Below are positions 5,840 through 14,174 of a stretch of 39,013 bases of DNA, piece after piece. Source of the DNA: Clostridia bacterium (GTDB taxonomy: Bacteria > Bacillota > Clostridia > Oscillospirales > CAG-272). The position numbers and the translations under genes are program-made. The notes beneath the pieces are model-generated. The model was not told the DNA's origin and did no database searches. It saw only the letters and a program-made list of their open reading frames with translations. The stretch is taken from contig JAFWXZ010000043.1 of the NCBI GenBank assembly GCA_017522795.1, positions 1-39,013 on the forward strand, read 5' to 3'. Position 1 is the first letter of the stretch. Each line of letters begins with the position of its first letter.

Positions 5840-8215
5840 TTAATCCTCAATGCCGAAAAGCCACTTGAAGAAATCTACTATAGCTTTCCAGATCCTCTCG
5901 AAGAAGCCAAGCTCCTCCTCGGGCTCATCGTCCTCGGGGTTCTCGGGGTCGGGTATGGGTTCCGGATCGGGTTTGGGATCAGGATCGGGCGCGGGATCTA
6001 CGGTGGGATCATCCTCGGGGATATAATCGGGATCGTCGATGCCGCAGTTCACGCAGAAGCCGTCGGAGAAATCGTGGCCGCTCGCCTCTACCGTCTCGGT
6101 ATAGCTGTCGCCGCAGGAGCAGATATAGGTATCAAGACCCGCCTCGGTACAGGTGGCAGGCTTGGTCTGCTGCCTTTCATAGCTGTGGGTATGAACCGCA
6201 TTCGGAAGGAAGGACATATAGAACAGATTTATAGAATCGTCCTTTGTGACGGTGTGTCTGCCCTCGGCAACCTCGATGGTGACCGTCTGATCTGCGCCGA
6301 TGTCATAGGACTTGCCGTCAAGCTTTATCTGCTTTCCCGCCGCGGAGGTGGTTCCGCCAAAGACGAGAATAAGCTTACCCGCCTCGGAGGCAAAGCCGAT
6401 CTGCGTCTTGCTCTCTATTTTGAGACATACGGTGAGTGTCTCGCCGTTAAGAGTGACACTTCCCTTTGAGTCGGAGGTATTACAGTCCGTAAAGCTGAAG
6501 AAGCCCTCGGGATCCACCTTGCCGTCTGCGGTAAAGCTGTGGGACTGATTTCCCGCGGGAACGATAACCTCGGGAGTGCTGCCCGAACCGCCTGTGCCGC
6601 TGCCTGTGCCGCTACCGCTGTTTCCGCCTGCGCTATCGTCGGGAGTATAGCTCTCGTGCCCTCTGTGACCTGCATCCCTTGAAACCACCGCCTTCATCTC
6701 GGCGATGCTCTCCTGAATAATATATTCACCCGTCGGAATATAGCTTACTGTGGAGTCAAGCTCAAAGCTTGCGTATCTGTTAGCTGATGAGACCACGGTG
6801 CTTCTGTCACTTACGATAGTCGCGTCGTTATCCTTTGTGCAATTCACGAAGGAGTCGCCGTAGCTCTTTACCGCGCCGGACTTGATGGTGACGGGGTTCT
6901 TGGAATTAAGGAACAGGTTGTACTCCGAGAAGATATATCCGTTTTCTCTCGGGTTCATACAGTAGGAGGTCTGTCCCTCAAAGATATTGTTGTACATATG
7001 AATGTTTGCCTGGCGGGCAAGAGGTCCGCGGGACTCGCAGTTTCTCCAGTAATTATGATGATATGTAATATGGAACTGCAGATTGGAGTCGGATGCGCCA
7101 AGCAGATTCGTCTTATGATAGCCGCTATAGAGGCAATAGGAGTTGGTGAAATACTGTCCGCGCTTGAAGTCGCAGGCGCCGTCACCGCCATCCTTATCAC
7201 TCTCGGCGGGATTTGCGATCTTGGGGGCGTAGAAGGAGCAATGATGTATCCAGCAGCGCTCAACGGGAGCGGTAAGATTGCTTCCCGACTGTACGCCCTC
7301 CATACCTACGCAGTCCTCGGGCACGTTTCTGAAGGCGATGTTTCTGACCTCAAAGCTTCTGCCGAAGCCGCGGGAGTAATCGGAGGTCTGACACATGAAG
7401 TGAAGTCCCCAGCCGTCAATGGTAGCGTCATAGCCAACACCCTCGATGGTGACGTCCTTGCCGCCCTGCATGCGCGCCATAAAGCCGTTGTCGCCCTCGC
7501 TGCCGCCGTAGTCCTTCGAGTCAAAGGCGGTAAGTCCCTCGGGGGCGGTCACTCTGCCGATAATACGAACCACGAGAGGCGTGCCGTCCTCGGCAAGCTT
7601 ACGAATTATATCCGAGTTTGTGTTGGCAATTCCGCCTGCCGCGGTCTTGCCGCCGCCTGCGCTCTTACCAACCGAGTTGAGAATATTTCCAATACCGACA
7701 ACAGTCGTTCCGTCCTTCGATGTGACAGACACGGTGTTCTTGTTTTCCTCGGTGACGTAGAGGACTATGGCATTGTCCTTCAGCGTTCCGTCATCCTTAT
7801 ACGCGCCGACGCCCTCGGTGTAATTAAAGTGAGCATAGCCCGAGCGGTCGTAGGGGAGAACGGTGACACTCTCGCTTGTCAGGGCGGTCTGCTCTGCTCC
7901 GCCGGCGATAGAAACTATCTTAAAGAGGTATTTTCCCGCGCCAAGACCTACCGCATCCGCGCGGTATCCGCCCTCGGTCCTGCGAACGAGAGCATCGTCA
8001 AGCAGAGTCCAGCTGTCCGAGCCGTCCTTTGCGATATATACCTTATATCCATCAGCGTCCGCGGTGGCTGTCCACTCAACCGAAGCCGACTCGAACCACC
8101 CCTCCGTCTTTGTAATTCCTCCCTCAGCGGCAAGGCTGCCTACCGCCATTACCGAAATCATAGAGGCAAATATAGAAAGAGATAAAATTATACTGATTAT
8201 TCTACGGATTGTCAT
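5840..8215 (-). CDS. Secreted multidomain polysaccharide lyase family 1 pectate lyase
   Basis: The 791-residue exported protein starts with a signal peptide (MTIRRIISIILSLS..., likely cut after about residue 30). A fibronectin-III-like domain follows (about 36-120), then a PL1 right-handed beta-helix (about 130-480) with CWIHHCSF, YHKTNLLGASDS, ITYHHNYWRNCESRGPLAR and HMYNNIFEG, the conserved pectate-lyase segments including the catalytic Arg region. Next are a Gly/Ser linker, a beta-rich accessory domain (about 560-670), a His/Cys module (675-725), an acidic Pro-rich linker and a 20-residue amphipathic helix at the C-terminus. It would cleave polygalacturonate outside the cell. There is no LPxTG or dockerin. 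The start has GGAGG 7 bases upstream. Confidence 0.88.
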   Translation of the reverse strand: MTIRRIISIILSLSIFASMISVMAVGSLAAEGGITKTEGWFESASVEWTATADADGYKVYIAKDGSDSWTLLDDALVRRTEGGYRADAVGLGAGKYLFKIVSIAGGAEQTALTSESVTVLPYDRSGYAHFNYTEGVGAYKDDGTLKDNAIVLYVTEENKNTVSVTSKDGTTVVGIGNILNSVGKSAGGGKTAAGGIANTNSDIIRKLAEDGTPLVVRIIGRVTAPEGLTAFDSKDYGGSEGDNGFMARMQGGKDVTIEGVGYDATIDGWGLHFMCQTSDYSRGFGRSFEVRNIAFRNVPEDCVGMEGVQSGSNLTAPVERCWIHHCSFYAPKIANPAESDKDGGDGACDFKRGQYFTNSYCLYSGYHKTNLLGASDSNLQFHITYHHNYWRNCESRGPLARQANIHMYNNIFEGQTSYCMNPRENGYIFSEYNLFLNSKNPVTIKSGAVKSYGDSFVNCTKDNDATIVSDRSTVVSSANRYASFELDSTVSYIPTGEYIIQESIAEMKAVVSRDAGHRGHESYTPDDSAGGNSGSGTGSGTGGSGSTPEVIVPAGNQSHSFTADGKVDPEGFFSFTDCNTSDSKGSVTLNGETLTVCLKIESKTQIGFASEAGKLILVFGGTTSAAGKQIKLDGKSYDIGADQTVTIEVAEGRHTVTKDDSINLFYMSFLPNAVHTHSYERQQTKPATCTEAGLDTYICSCGDSYTETVEASGHDFSDGFCVNCGIDDPDYIPEDDPTVDPAPDPDPKPDPEPIPDPENPEDDEPEEELGFFERIWKAIVDFFKWLFGIED

Positions 8216-8259
8216 ATTTATTTCCTCCGCGGTAAAAATTTTATATTCCTCTATTTTAA

Positions 8260-8289
8260 ATTATATCATCTGATTTGCTTGCTTGTCAA
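8260..8289 (-). promoter_or_regulatory. Pectate lyase promoter
   Basis: TTGACA (8289-8284), 18 bases, TATAAT (8265-8260) on the minus strand. Confidence 0.85.
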
Positions 8290-8312
8290 TATATTTTTTT
8301 ACGCACTGTTAA

Positions 8313-8342
8313 TTGACAAAAGGGTGAGGCTTCTGCTATAAT
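8313..8342 (+). promoter_or_regulatory. Cyclophilin gene promoter
   Basis: TTGACA (8313-8318), 18 bases, TATAAT (8337-8342), divergent from the pectate lyase promoter. Confidence 0.85.
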
Positions 8343-8374
8343 TGAATTGATATTCCAAAAAGGAGTCTTGAAAA

Positions 8375-9061
8375 ATGGCAAAGCAAAAGAAAAATTCTAA
8401 CTACTCTACCGAGAAAAAGCAGGCGAAGGAGGCAAAGGCCGCCGAGATAAAGCGCAAGGAACAGACGGCAAAGACCGTAAAGCTGGTTGCCATCTGGGCT
8501 GGCGGCGCACTTCTGCTTATCGCGCTGGTTGTCGGTCTGTTGTTTGCCCTCGGTGTGTTTGACTACGTTCCCGAGGCAACATATCACGCAAGCTTTACCT
8601 TCAGTGACGGAAACACTATCCACGTCGAGCTGTACGGCAACGATGCGCCCGAGACCGTAGAGCATTTCATAGACCTCTGCGAGAGTGATTACTTCACGGG
8701 AATGACTCTACGCTCTATGCTTGACGGTATGCTGAAGCTGGGTTCGGGCACCGCAGACGGCGGCGACCTTGGAATCAAGGGTGAGTTCTCAAGCAACGGC
8801 TTTAATAATCAGATACCTATGAAGCGAGGCTACGTTGGTCTCTCCCGTGGCACGAGCGCCGACTCTGGCTACGGTCAGTTCTTCATCCTCACCTCCGACA
8901 GACGCGACCTGCAGGGCAAATACGCTATCTTCGGCGGTGTCACCGATATGAGCGTGGTTGACGCTATGCTCTCAAAGCTTACCGTTAATAAGGACGGTAC
9001 TATCTACGAGGGTAATGCGCCGAGAATTCTCTCGGTTTCGCTCCACGCAGCGCATCATTAA
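8375..9061 (+). CDS. Membrane-anchored cyclophilin-type peptidyl-prolyl isomerase
   Basis: The 228-residue protein has a Lys-rich N-terminus (about 1-35), one membrane helix (about 36-62) and an extracytoplasmic cyclophilin domain. Core pieces are ELYGNDAPETVEHFIDLCESDYFTG, MKRGYVGLSRG and the strand QFFILT followed by GKYAIFGGV. The fold is recognisable, but the usual catalytic FHR is replaced around YFTGMTLRSM, so isomerase activity may be weak. Such proteins assist folding of exported proteins. The start has AAGGAG 9 bases upstream. The gene stands alone between its promoter and a bidirectional terminator. Confidence 0.85.
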   Translation: MAKQKKNSNYSTEKKQAKEAKAAEIKRKEQTAKTVKLVAIWAGGALLLIALVVGLLFALGVFDYVPEATYHASFTFSDGNTIHVELYGNDAPETVEHFIDLCESDYFTGMTLRSMLDGMLKLGSGTADGGDLGIKGEFSSNGFNNQIPMKRGYVGLSRGTSADSGYGQFFILTSDRRDLQGKYAIFGGVTDMSVVDAMLSKLTVNKDGTIYEGNAPRILSVSLHAAHH

Positions 9062-9084
9062 TGACATTTTGTAAATAATAATTG

Positions 9085-9135
9085 ACAAAAACGGCTATCC
9101 AAGGCGATTTTTCCAAGGATAGCCGTTTTTTATTT
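9085..9135. terminator. Bidirectional terminator between the cyclophilin and FAD oxidoreductase genes
   Basis: Ten-pair stem ACGGCTATCC/GGATAGCCGT, extended by A/T pairs and ending in T-runs on both strands. Confidence 0.9.
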
Positions 9136-9144
9136 ATTTGTTTT

Positions 9145-10602
9145 TTATCTTTTCACAAGCTTGTTGATCGCTTTAATTGCGTTCTTTCCCTGCTCTGCCG
9201 CGATCGGCAGACCGCCCGGGGACTGTAGCCACTGGGTAGCGAGAAGCAGATTATCCACGCCGTCCACACTCTGACTTAAAGGTATGGGCAGGAATTTCTC
9301 GGGAATGGCAAAGCTCATAAAGCTGCCAAGCCTTGAGCCGACGAATCTCTCGTAGCTTGCGGGTGTCCAGAAGTCGATAAGCGAGAGCCTGCCGCGAAGG
9401 GTGGGACAGTGATCCTCGATAAGATATTGAAGCACCGAGGCAAGTCGCTCGCATTTTGCTTTATACGCCGCCCTGTCCTCTCTGCGAAGTCTGATAAACT
9501 CCTCGCAGTCCTCGCCAAAGCAGAAGGTCATAGTCTGCAAAATATTATTACCCTCGGGCGCATATGAGGGCTCGTGGGAGAACTCGCGGAGGATAAGCTG
9601 CTTTGTTCCCAGCTCCACCGCATACTCCTTCGGTACGTCGAAGATAAGATCGCCCTCGAAGGGAAGCTCTGTCAGGTCGCAGGCAAATGCCGCGTGATAC
9701 GCGGAAAACGGACGGAGCTTCGGGTTATCATATTGCGCCTTCAGCTTCTTGGGCATAGGCATATCAAGGATTCTGCCAAAGGTTGCCGCGGGATCGGTGG
9801 TGAGGACGATATAATCCGCCTCAATTCTGCTGCCGTCGGTAAACACTACCGCGCGAGCCTTGCCGCCCTCAATTTCTACCCTTGCCGCCTCCTTTTTCAG
9901 ATGAAGAGTGCCGCCAAGGGACTTAAATTTCTCGGTCATTCTCTCTGCTGCCTTCAGCGAACCGCCCTCGGGGAGCGCACCGTTTCTACCGCAATAGGTG
10001 GCATAGACGTAAATGAGCGCAAACGCGCCGAAGTCGTCACCCCAGAAGCCTGTGATAAAGCACTGAAGAGCGGGATGCTTGAACCTTGCCGCCAGCTGTC
10101 CCGTAGTAAGTCCGTAATATTTAAGCAGCGGGCCGACTCCGCGGAAAACTCTGCCCGCGTTCAGCCCCTCGTCGCAGTTCTCACCCGCGATGTTATCAAC
10201 ACCCATAAGGAATTCTACCGCGCTGCAGAATTTTCTTATCTCACCCTCATCCTCGGGAGAAATCTCTACCATATCCCGATACAGATCTCTGAGCGAGGGC
10301 TTTAAGGAAAGGCGGAATCCGTCTCTCTCGCAGGACATAAGGCTGTTTCCCTGCACTGTGCCAACACCGTTGCCAAGCACGCCAAGGTCAAGCCACATCT
10401 GATGCAAGGGCGAGTGGGGATTTGAGCCCGTCAGCCAATGGATACAGTTGTCGATGTGATAATCTCCTCTGTCCCAGCCCGTAAGATTGCCGCCTGCGAT
10501 AATATGCTTCTCGCAGACTGTTGCCTCGTGGCCCGACATACGCGCGTAGATTCCTGCGGAAAGTCCCGCAACACCGCCGCCTATAATAAGTACCCTTGCC
10601 AT
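9145..10602 (-). CDS. FAD-dependent oxidoreductase, phytoene desaturase/CrtISO-like
   Basis: The 485-residue protein has an N-terminal Rossmann motif (VLIIGGGVAGLSAGIYA), a Glu ending the second strand, an ADYIVLTTDP segment and a C-terminal FAD contact (LLATQWLQSPGGLPIAAEQGK). This is the architecture of the phytoene desaturase/retinol saturase/CrtISO superfamily. These enzymes oxidise, saturate or isomerise lipophilic polyenes, but no carotenoid synthesis genes are present, so the substrate is unknown. I chose ATG 10602 over GTG 10608 because GAGG lies 8 bases before it. A TATAAT occurs at 10643-10638 with a weak -35. A paralogue-like enzyme is at 24268. Confidence 0.82.
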   Translation of the reverse strand: MARVLIIGGGVAGLSAGIYARMSGHEATVCEKHIIAGGNLTGWDRGDYHIDNCIHWLTGSNPHSPLHQMWLDLGVLGNGVGTVQGNSLMSCERDGFRLSLKPSLRDLYRDMVEISPEDEGEIRKFCSAVEFLMGVDNIAGENCDEGLNAGRVFRGVGPLLKYYGLTTGQLAARFKHPALQCFITGFWGDDFGAFALIYVYATYCGRNGALPEGGSLKAAERMTEKFKSLGGTLHLKKEAARVEIEGGKARAVVFTDGSRIEADYIVLTTDPAATFGRILDMPMPKKLKAQYDNPKLRPFSAYHAAFACDLTELPFEGDLIFDVPKEYAVELGTKQLILREFSHEPSYAPEGNNILQTMTFCFGEDCEEFIRLRREDRAAYKAKCERLASVLQYLIEDHCPTLRGRLSLIDFWTPASYERFVGSRLGSFMSFAIPEKFLPIPLSQSVDGVDNLLLATQWLQSPGGLPIAAEQGKNAIKAINKLVKR

Positions 10603-10680
10603 ACCCACGACCTCGTTTTCTTTGGTTTTATAATTAAATTATACTACCAAAATATTAAATATTAGTTAAAAAACTGTAAT

Positions 10681-11331
10681 TTATTTCAGCTTTACAAGCT
10701 TGGCGGGGTTTGCTATAACGATAAGCGAGGAGTCGGCGGTAAGCTTTTCCTCGGGATTTATATTGACGTTCAGCTTTTCGGCGCGCTTGATAGCGACGAC
10801 GTTTATGGCGTATTTTTTACGAAGATTAAGCTCCATAAGGTTTTTGCCAACCCATTCCGGCTTTACTCCAAGCTCTATCATCGAGAAATCCTTTGACAGA
10901 GTGAGCATATCCACGAATCCAGAGCTTAGCAGATTCTTCGCCAGGCGAACGCCGCTCTCCTCCTCGGGAAATACTACCATATCCGCGCCCACTCGCGTAA
11001 GTATCTTCTGATGCATCTCGCTTCCGCACTTGGCAATAACCGTCTTGACTCCTGCCTCCTTGCAGAGAGTGACAGCCATAACGCAAGCCTCAAGATTATC
11101 AGCCATAGCGATTATTACCACGTCAATACTGCCTATACCAAGCTGCTTAATAACGTCGGGATCGGTAATATCCGCGCACTTGCACACAGGAATAACTGCC
11201 GTAGCGGCGTTTACCTTAGCCTCGTCAATATCGACCGCGATAAGCTCGGCTCCGCTCGCCGCAAGCTCTCTCGCCACAGCAGTACCGTATCTGCCAAGTC
11301 CAAACACGGCGTATGTTTTATTCGTTTTCAT
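10681..11331 (-). CDS. ktrA: Potassium uptake regulatory subunit KtrA (TrkA/RCK family)
   Basis: The 216-residue protein has an RCK_N Rossmann domain (YAVFGLGRYGTAVARELA, then AVDID, and ADITDP) that binds NAD(H) or ATP/ADP, and an RCK_C domain (about 135-216). It forms an octameric cytoplasmic ring gating the KtrB channel. It starts 9 bases after the ktrB stop, so the two subunits are cotranscribed. The length matches the KtrA family. No terminator is visible after it before the FAD oxidoreductase promoter region. Confidence 0.93.
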   Translation of the reverse strand: MKTNKTYAVFGLGRYGTAVARELAASGAELIAVDIDEAKVNAATAVIPVCKCADITDPDVIKQLGIGSIDVVIIAMADNLEACVMAVTLCKEAGVKTVIAKCGSEMHQKILTRVGADMVVFPEEESGVRLAKNLLSSGFVDMLTLSKDFSMIELGVKPEWVGKNLMELNLRKKYAINVVAIKRAEKLNVNINPEEKLTADSSLIVIANPAKLVKLK

Positions 11332-11340
11332 AATCTTCTC

Positions 11341-12684
11341 CTATCCTACGCTGATGTCCTCTGTAGGATTTTTCACAGCGTTTGTGGTTTTTTTGTTTCC
11401 GTTAAGGGCAAGAGCCAGAGATATAGGACCTACCCTTCCGAGATACATATTGATAATGATTATTGTTTTTCCTATAACCGAAAGCGTCGGCGTTATTCCC
11501 CTCGTAAGACCTACGGTCGCGGTTGCGCTCGCCGTCTCGTACAGCACGTCCATAAAGGGCGCGTCGGTCACCGCCGCTAAAAGCAAGGTGGAAATAAAAA
11601 GTATTGTAAATGAGGTCGTACACACCGCAGACGCCTTGCTTACCGCCTGCTTTGAAACCGTGCGGTTGAATAGAGTGACGTCATTTTTTCCCGTCACGCT
11701 TGCCATAGCGGAGGCAATAAGCACCGCCAGTGTGACAGTCTTGATACCGCCCGCCGTTCCAACGGGCGAGCCTCCGATAAACATAAGCAGTATGCTGATT
11801 ATCGCCGACGGGTCTGTGAGATCCTGCTGCGGTATGCTCGCAAAGCCCGCAGTACGCGTCGTCACCGATTGGAACAAGGAAACCTGTATTTTATCAAAGA
11901 GTGAAAGACTGCCGATAGTAGCGGGATTATTATACTCAAAAGCAAATATACATACACCGCCCACAAGCACGAGCAAAAGTGAGACCGAAAGGGCGATCTT
12001 GCTATGCAGGGTAAGCCGTCTCAACCTGTGCTTACCCTCCGTGCCAAACACTCTGATAACGTCCCACCAGACGATATATCCGATACCGCCGAGAATTATA
12101 AGCGCGATTGTGGTAAGATTAACGAGGGGGTTCGTAGCATAGTCGTAAAGGCTGTTCTCTCCGATAATATCCATTCCCGCATTGCAGAAGGCAGATACCG
12201 AGTTAAACACCGATATCCATATTCCCCTCACGCCGAAATCAGATACGAAAACAGGCATATAAAGTAGCGCGCCAGCGCCCTCAATAATAAGAGTGCCCAG
12301 CAGGACCTTTTTAATAAATTCGCCAAGGCCCGACATAGTGTTGAGATTGAACGCATCCTGAATCAGAAGCCTGTCTCCAATGCCCATACGGTGATTAATA
12401 AGTATCATAAGTCCGCTCATTACCGTGATAATGCCCAAACCGCCGATCTGTATAAGCAGCAGAATAACGACCTGTCCGAACACGCTCCATGCAGATGCCG
12501 TGGTCACGGTCACAAGTCCCGTCACGCAGGTGGCGGTGGTAGCCGTAAAGAGCGCGTCAATATACGGCACGCCCTTGCCGTCCGCCGAGCTTACGGGCAG
12601 GGCGAGCAGAAAACTTCCTACAAGTATAGCCGCAAGAAAGCTGAGCATTATTATATGTGTGGTAGAAAGCCTCGGAGCTTTCAT
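11341..12684 (-). CDS. ktrB: Potassium uptake membrane subunit KtrB (TrkH family)
   Basis: The roughly 447-residue membrane protein has four repeated M1-P-M2 units with the selectivity-filter-like segments TATCVTGLV, SAFCNAG, TTRTAGF and TATVGLT. It is the K+ (Na+-stimulated) translocating subunit partnered by KtrA. The start is uncertain. ATG 12684 (MKAPRLS) fits the family N-terminus. TTG 12693 lies closest to the only good purine-rich site (GGGGGTGG, 12707-12700). GTG 12702 and TTG 12708 are further options. A promoter ends at 12727, so all are within the transcript. Confidence 0.92.
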   Translation of the reverse strand: MKAPRLSTTHIIMLSFLAAILVGSFLLALPVSSADGKGVPYIDALFTATTATCVTGLVTVTTASAWSVFGQVVILLLIQIGGLGIITVMSGLMILINHRMGIGDRLLIQDAFNLNTMSGLGEFIKKVLLGTLIIEGAGALLYMPVFVSDFGVRGIWISVFNSVSAFCNAGMDIIGENSLYDYATNPLVNLTTIALIILGGIGYIVWWDVIRVFGTEGKHRLRRLTLHSKIALSVSLLLVLVGGVCIFAFEYNNPATIGSLSLFDKIQVSLFQSVTTRTAGFASIPQQDLTDPSAIISILLMFIGGSPVGTAGGIKTVTLAVLIASAMASVTGKNDVTLFNRTVSKQAVSKASAVCTTSFTILFISTLLLAAVTDAPFMDVLYETASATATVGLTRGITPTLSVIGKTIIIINMYLGRVGPISLALALNGNKKTTNAVKNPTEDISVG

Positions 12685-12726
12685 TTTTGTCAAGTCTGCC
12701 ACCCCCAATACATCTTAATTAAGCTT

Positions 12727-12755
12727 ATTATATCACAAATTATAGTTTTTTTCAA
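12727..12755 (-). promoter_or_regulatory. ktrBA promoter
   Basis: TTGAAA (12755-12750), 17 bases, TGA-TATAAT (12732-12727). The predicted 5' leader is only 10-40 bases. Confidence 0.8.
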
Positions 12756-12763
12756 TATATATT

Positions 12764-13309
12764 TTATTTAATTAGTCCATCGCCTACCTGCGAGAGCTTT
12801 TTCGCAAGAAAAAGAAAAACCGTAGGGAACAGAGCCGCGTTCGTAGCTATCTGCACGATATAAAACACAACGCCCCTGGCATAATAAATGGGTAGATTAA
12901 TAAAATAATTCTCGTTTATTCCAAGATAAAAGGCGCAGTCTATTACCGAGGATATGACACCGAACATAAAGGTCATTCCCACCGCCGAAAGTGTCAGCCA
13001 AAGTCTGCTCTTTACACCTTTTTTCGCGAGGAGCATAAAAATCATCGCCACCGAGGGCCAATAGATAATATAGGTTATCACCCAGCTTCCAAAGCCCCAG
13101 ATAAGCGGTTCTATCAAAACGAAAACCGCCGTGGCTATCACTCCGTAGATGCCGAACACGTAGCCGTACAGGGCGCAGAGGACGGTGACCACCTCCACGT
13201 TTGGCAGAGCCGCCAGCACAAGCTTTCCGCACTCGAGTGTTGCAGCCATAATTCCAACGAGTGCCACCGTCCGCGCCGCCGACAGTTTTGATTTTTTACC
13301 GTTTTCCAT
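12764..13309 (-). CDS. ECF transporter substrate-binding S component, probably for a corrinoid
   Basis: The 181-residue protein has about six membrane helices and an N-terminal ARTVALVGIMAATLECGKLVL, the pattern with which S components contact the shared EcfT. S components bind one vitamin and use a common EcfAA'T module, which is not in this window. It lies 12 bases downstream of a DUF4430-like lipoprotein. Both are behind a cobalamin riboswitch, so the ligand is most likely B12 or a precursor, as in CbrT/CblT-type systems; that is an inference from context. The start at 13309 has TAAGAAATA upstream, a weak ribosome site suggesting coupling to the upstream gene. Confidence 0.8.
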   Translation of the reverse strand: MENGKKSKLSAARTVALVGIMAATLECGKLVLAALPNVEVVTVLCALYGYVFGIYGVIATAVFVLIEPLIWGFGSWVITYIIYWPSVAMIFMLLAKKGVKSRLWLTLSAVGMTFMFGVISSVIDCAFYLGINENYFINLPIYYARGVVFYIVQIATNAALFPTVFLFLAKKLSQVGDGLIK

Positions 13310-13321
13310 TATTTCTTAGGA

Positions 13322-13798
13322 TCAATAGGGCGACTTTTCAAGTCTGAAAAGTATAACCGTGCCTGCCTCTACAGTCATACTGCTGAGACCGAGGCCCGCC
13401 TGATACATAGTTGTGCCCTCGTAGTCCACCGTAGGCGCGCCCGCGTAGCTATCGGCCTTCACCGAGGTATAGACTATAACGTACATTCCCTCCGACGCGT
13501 TTTCCTTGATAGAGCCGATAGCGCTCACGTAAGCACCGTAGGTAGAGTCCACCATCTCAAGCGCAAGAGGATTTTCACCTCTCTTATTCAGATGCTCGAC
13601 AACACCCTTTGCACCCTCGTGTTTGTTTTCTACCGACTCAAGATAGGTCTTATAGACCTGATACGTGCCGTCGGTCGCCTCGACCACCACGGTGACGTCA
13701 CCAGCCTCGGCTACGTCGCCGAAAATATAGTCGCAACAGCAGAGCGAAAGCAGGCATATAGCTGCTAATAAAATGATAGAAATAATCCTGTTTTTCAT
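13322..13798 (-). CDS. DUF4430-like exported (lipo)protein, putative corrinoid-capture protein
   Basis: The 158-residue protein has a signal sequence (MKNRIISIILLAAICLLSLC) ending in three cysteines. One is probably lipidated although the lipobox is irregular. A compact domain follows with YGAYVSAIGSI, GMYVIVYTS and a C-terminal GTVILFRLEKSPY, resembling DUF4430/transcobalamin beta-domain proteins. That family includes cobalamin-binding domains in animals; binding here is inferred from the fold resemblance plus the riboswitch. It shares long similar stretches with the gene at 14175 (TVVVE-x(7)-YQVY, ENKxxG, GxYVxAIG, YTSxxxDSY, ILFRLEK). The start has GAGG 9 bases upstream. It is cotranscribed with the ECF S component. 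Confidence 0.75.
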   Translation of the reverse strand: MKNRIISIILLAAICLLSLCCCDYIFGDVAEAGDVTVVVEATDGTYQVYKTYLESVENKHEGAKGVVEHLNKRGENPLALEMVDSTYGAYVSAIGSIKENASEGMYVIVYTSVKADSYAGAPTVDYEGTTMYQAGLGLSSMTVEAGTVILFRLEKSPY

Positions 13799-13852
13799 TG
13801 TTTTTTGACCTCTTTTTCTTTGTTTTTTTATAGAAAAAGCATATCAGTGGGT

Positions 13853-13882
13853 AAAAAACCGCCCGAGAGATCGGGCGGTAAG
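13853..13882 (-). terminator. Riboswitch-controlled intrinsic terminator
   Basis: ACCGCCCGA-TCTC-TCGGGCGGT followed by TTTTT on the minus strand, upstream of the DUF4430-like gene. A second exact TCGGGCGGT at 13984-13976 can compete for the same ACCGCCCGA, forming an antiterminator. Confidence 0.92.
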
Positions 13883-13972
13883 AAAACAATGCAAATCAAA
13901 GCCTATAAGCAAAGCTTATACGCCGTGAAAATATTGCCATTCTTCCCCCGTTTGCCCAAGGAATATGCGCTG

Positions 13973-14136
13973 TCAACCGCCCGAGCTTTACAGGCTGTTG
14001 ACTATCGTCCGGCAGGCCTTCCGACTGAGAGCGTGGCTGCGTGAAAAAAACAAACGCTTTTCTCACCGCTCATCACGGCAATGGCTGTTGTGGCGGAGCT
14101 TCCCCGCGCTTTCCCTGCTTTGAATTAACGGACGAT
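13973..14136 (-). ncRNA. Cobalamin riboswitch with anti-antiterminator hairpin
   Basis: The aptamer runs from 14136 to 14004 and is closed by a perfect P1 stem (ATCGTCCG with CGGACGAT). It contains the B12 box AGTCGGAAGGCCTGCC (14026-14011) and the conserved GGGAA...GCCACAACAGCCATTGCCGTGATGAG-type core. Just 3' of P1, GTCAACAGCC (14002-13993) can pair with GGGCGGTTGAC (13983-13973), one mismatch, hiding the TCGGGCGGT that would otherwise prevent terminator formation. B12 binding should therefore stop transcription of the lipoprotein-ECF genes. It is a compact version, about 133 bases. Confidence 0.9.
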
Positions 14137-14138
14137 TT

Positions 14139-14167
14139 ATTATATATTATTTTTCTTTATTTGTCAA
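14139..14167 (-). promoter_or_regulatory. Promoter of the B12 riboswitch transcript
   Basis: TTGACA (14167-14162), 17 bases, TATAAT (14144-14139). It starts 8 bases after the stop codon of the upstream DUF4430-like gene, with no terminator between. Confidence 0.9.
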
Positions 14168-14174
14168 TAGTGCA

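Noticed and set aside
6998-8185. Long plus-strand open frame opposite the pectate lyase
   Set aside because: No ribosome site or promoter. The minus-strand frame has a signal peptide and clear PL1 motifs; the antisense frame is a by-product of GC-biased third positions.
9145-10602. Carotenoid biosynthesis enzyme
   Set aside because: The superfamily is right, but no phytoene synthase or isoprenoid gene is nearby, so a carotenoid role is not supported.
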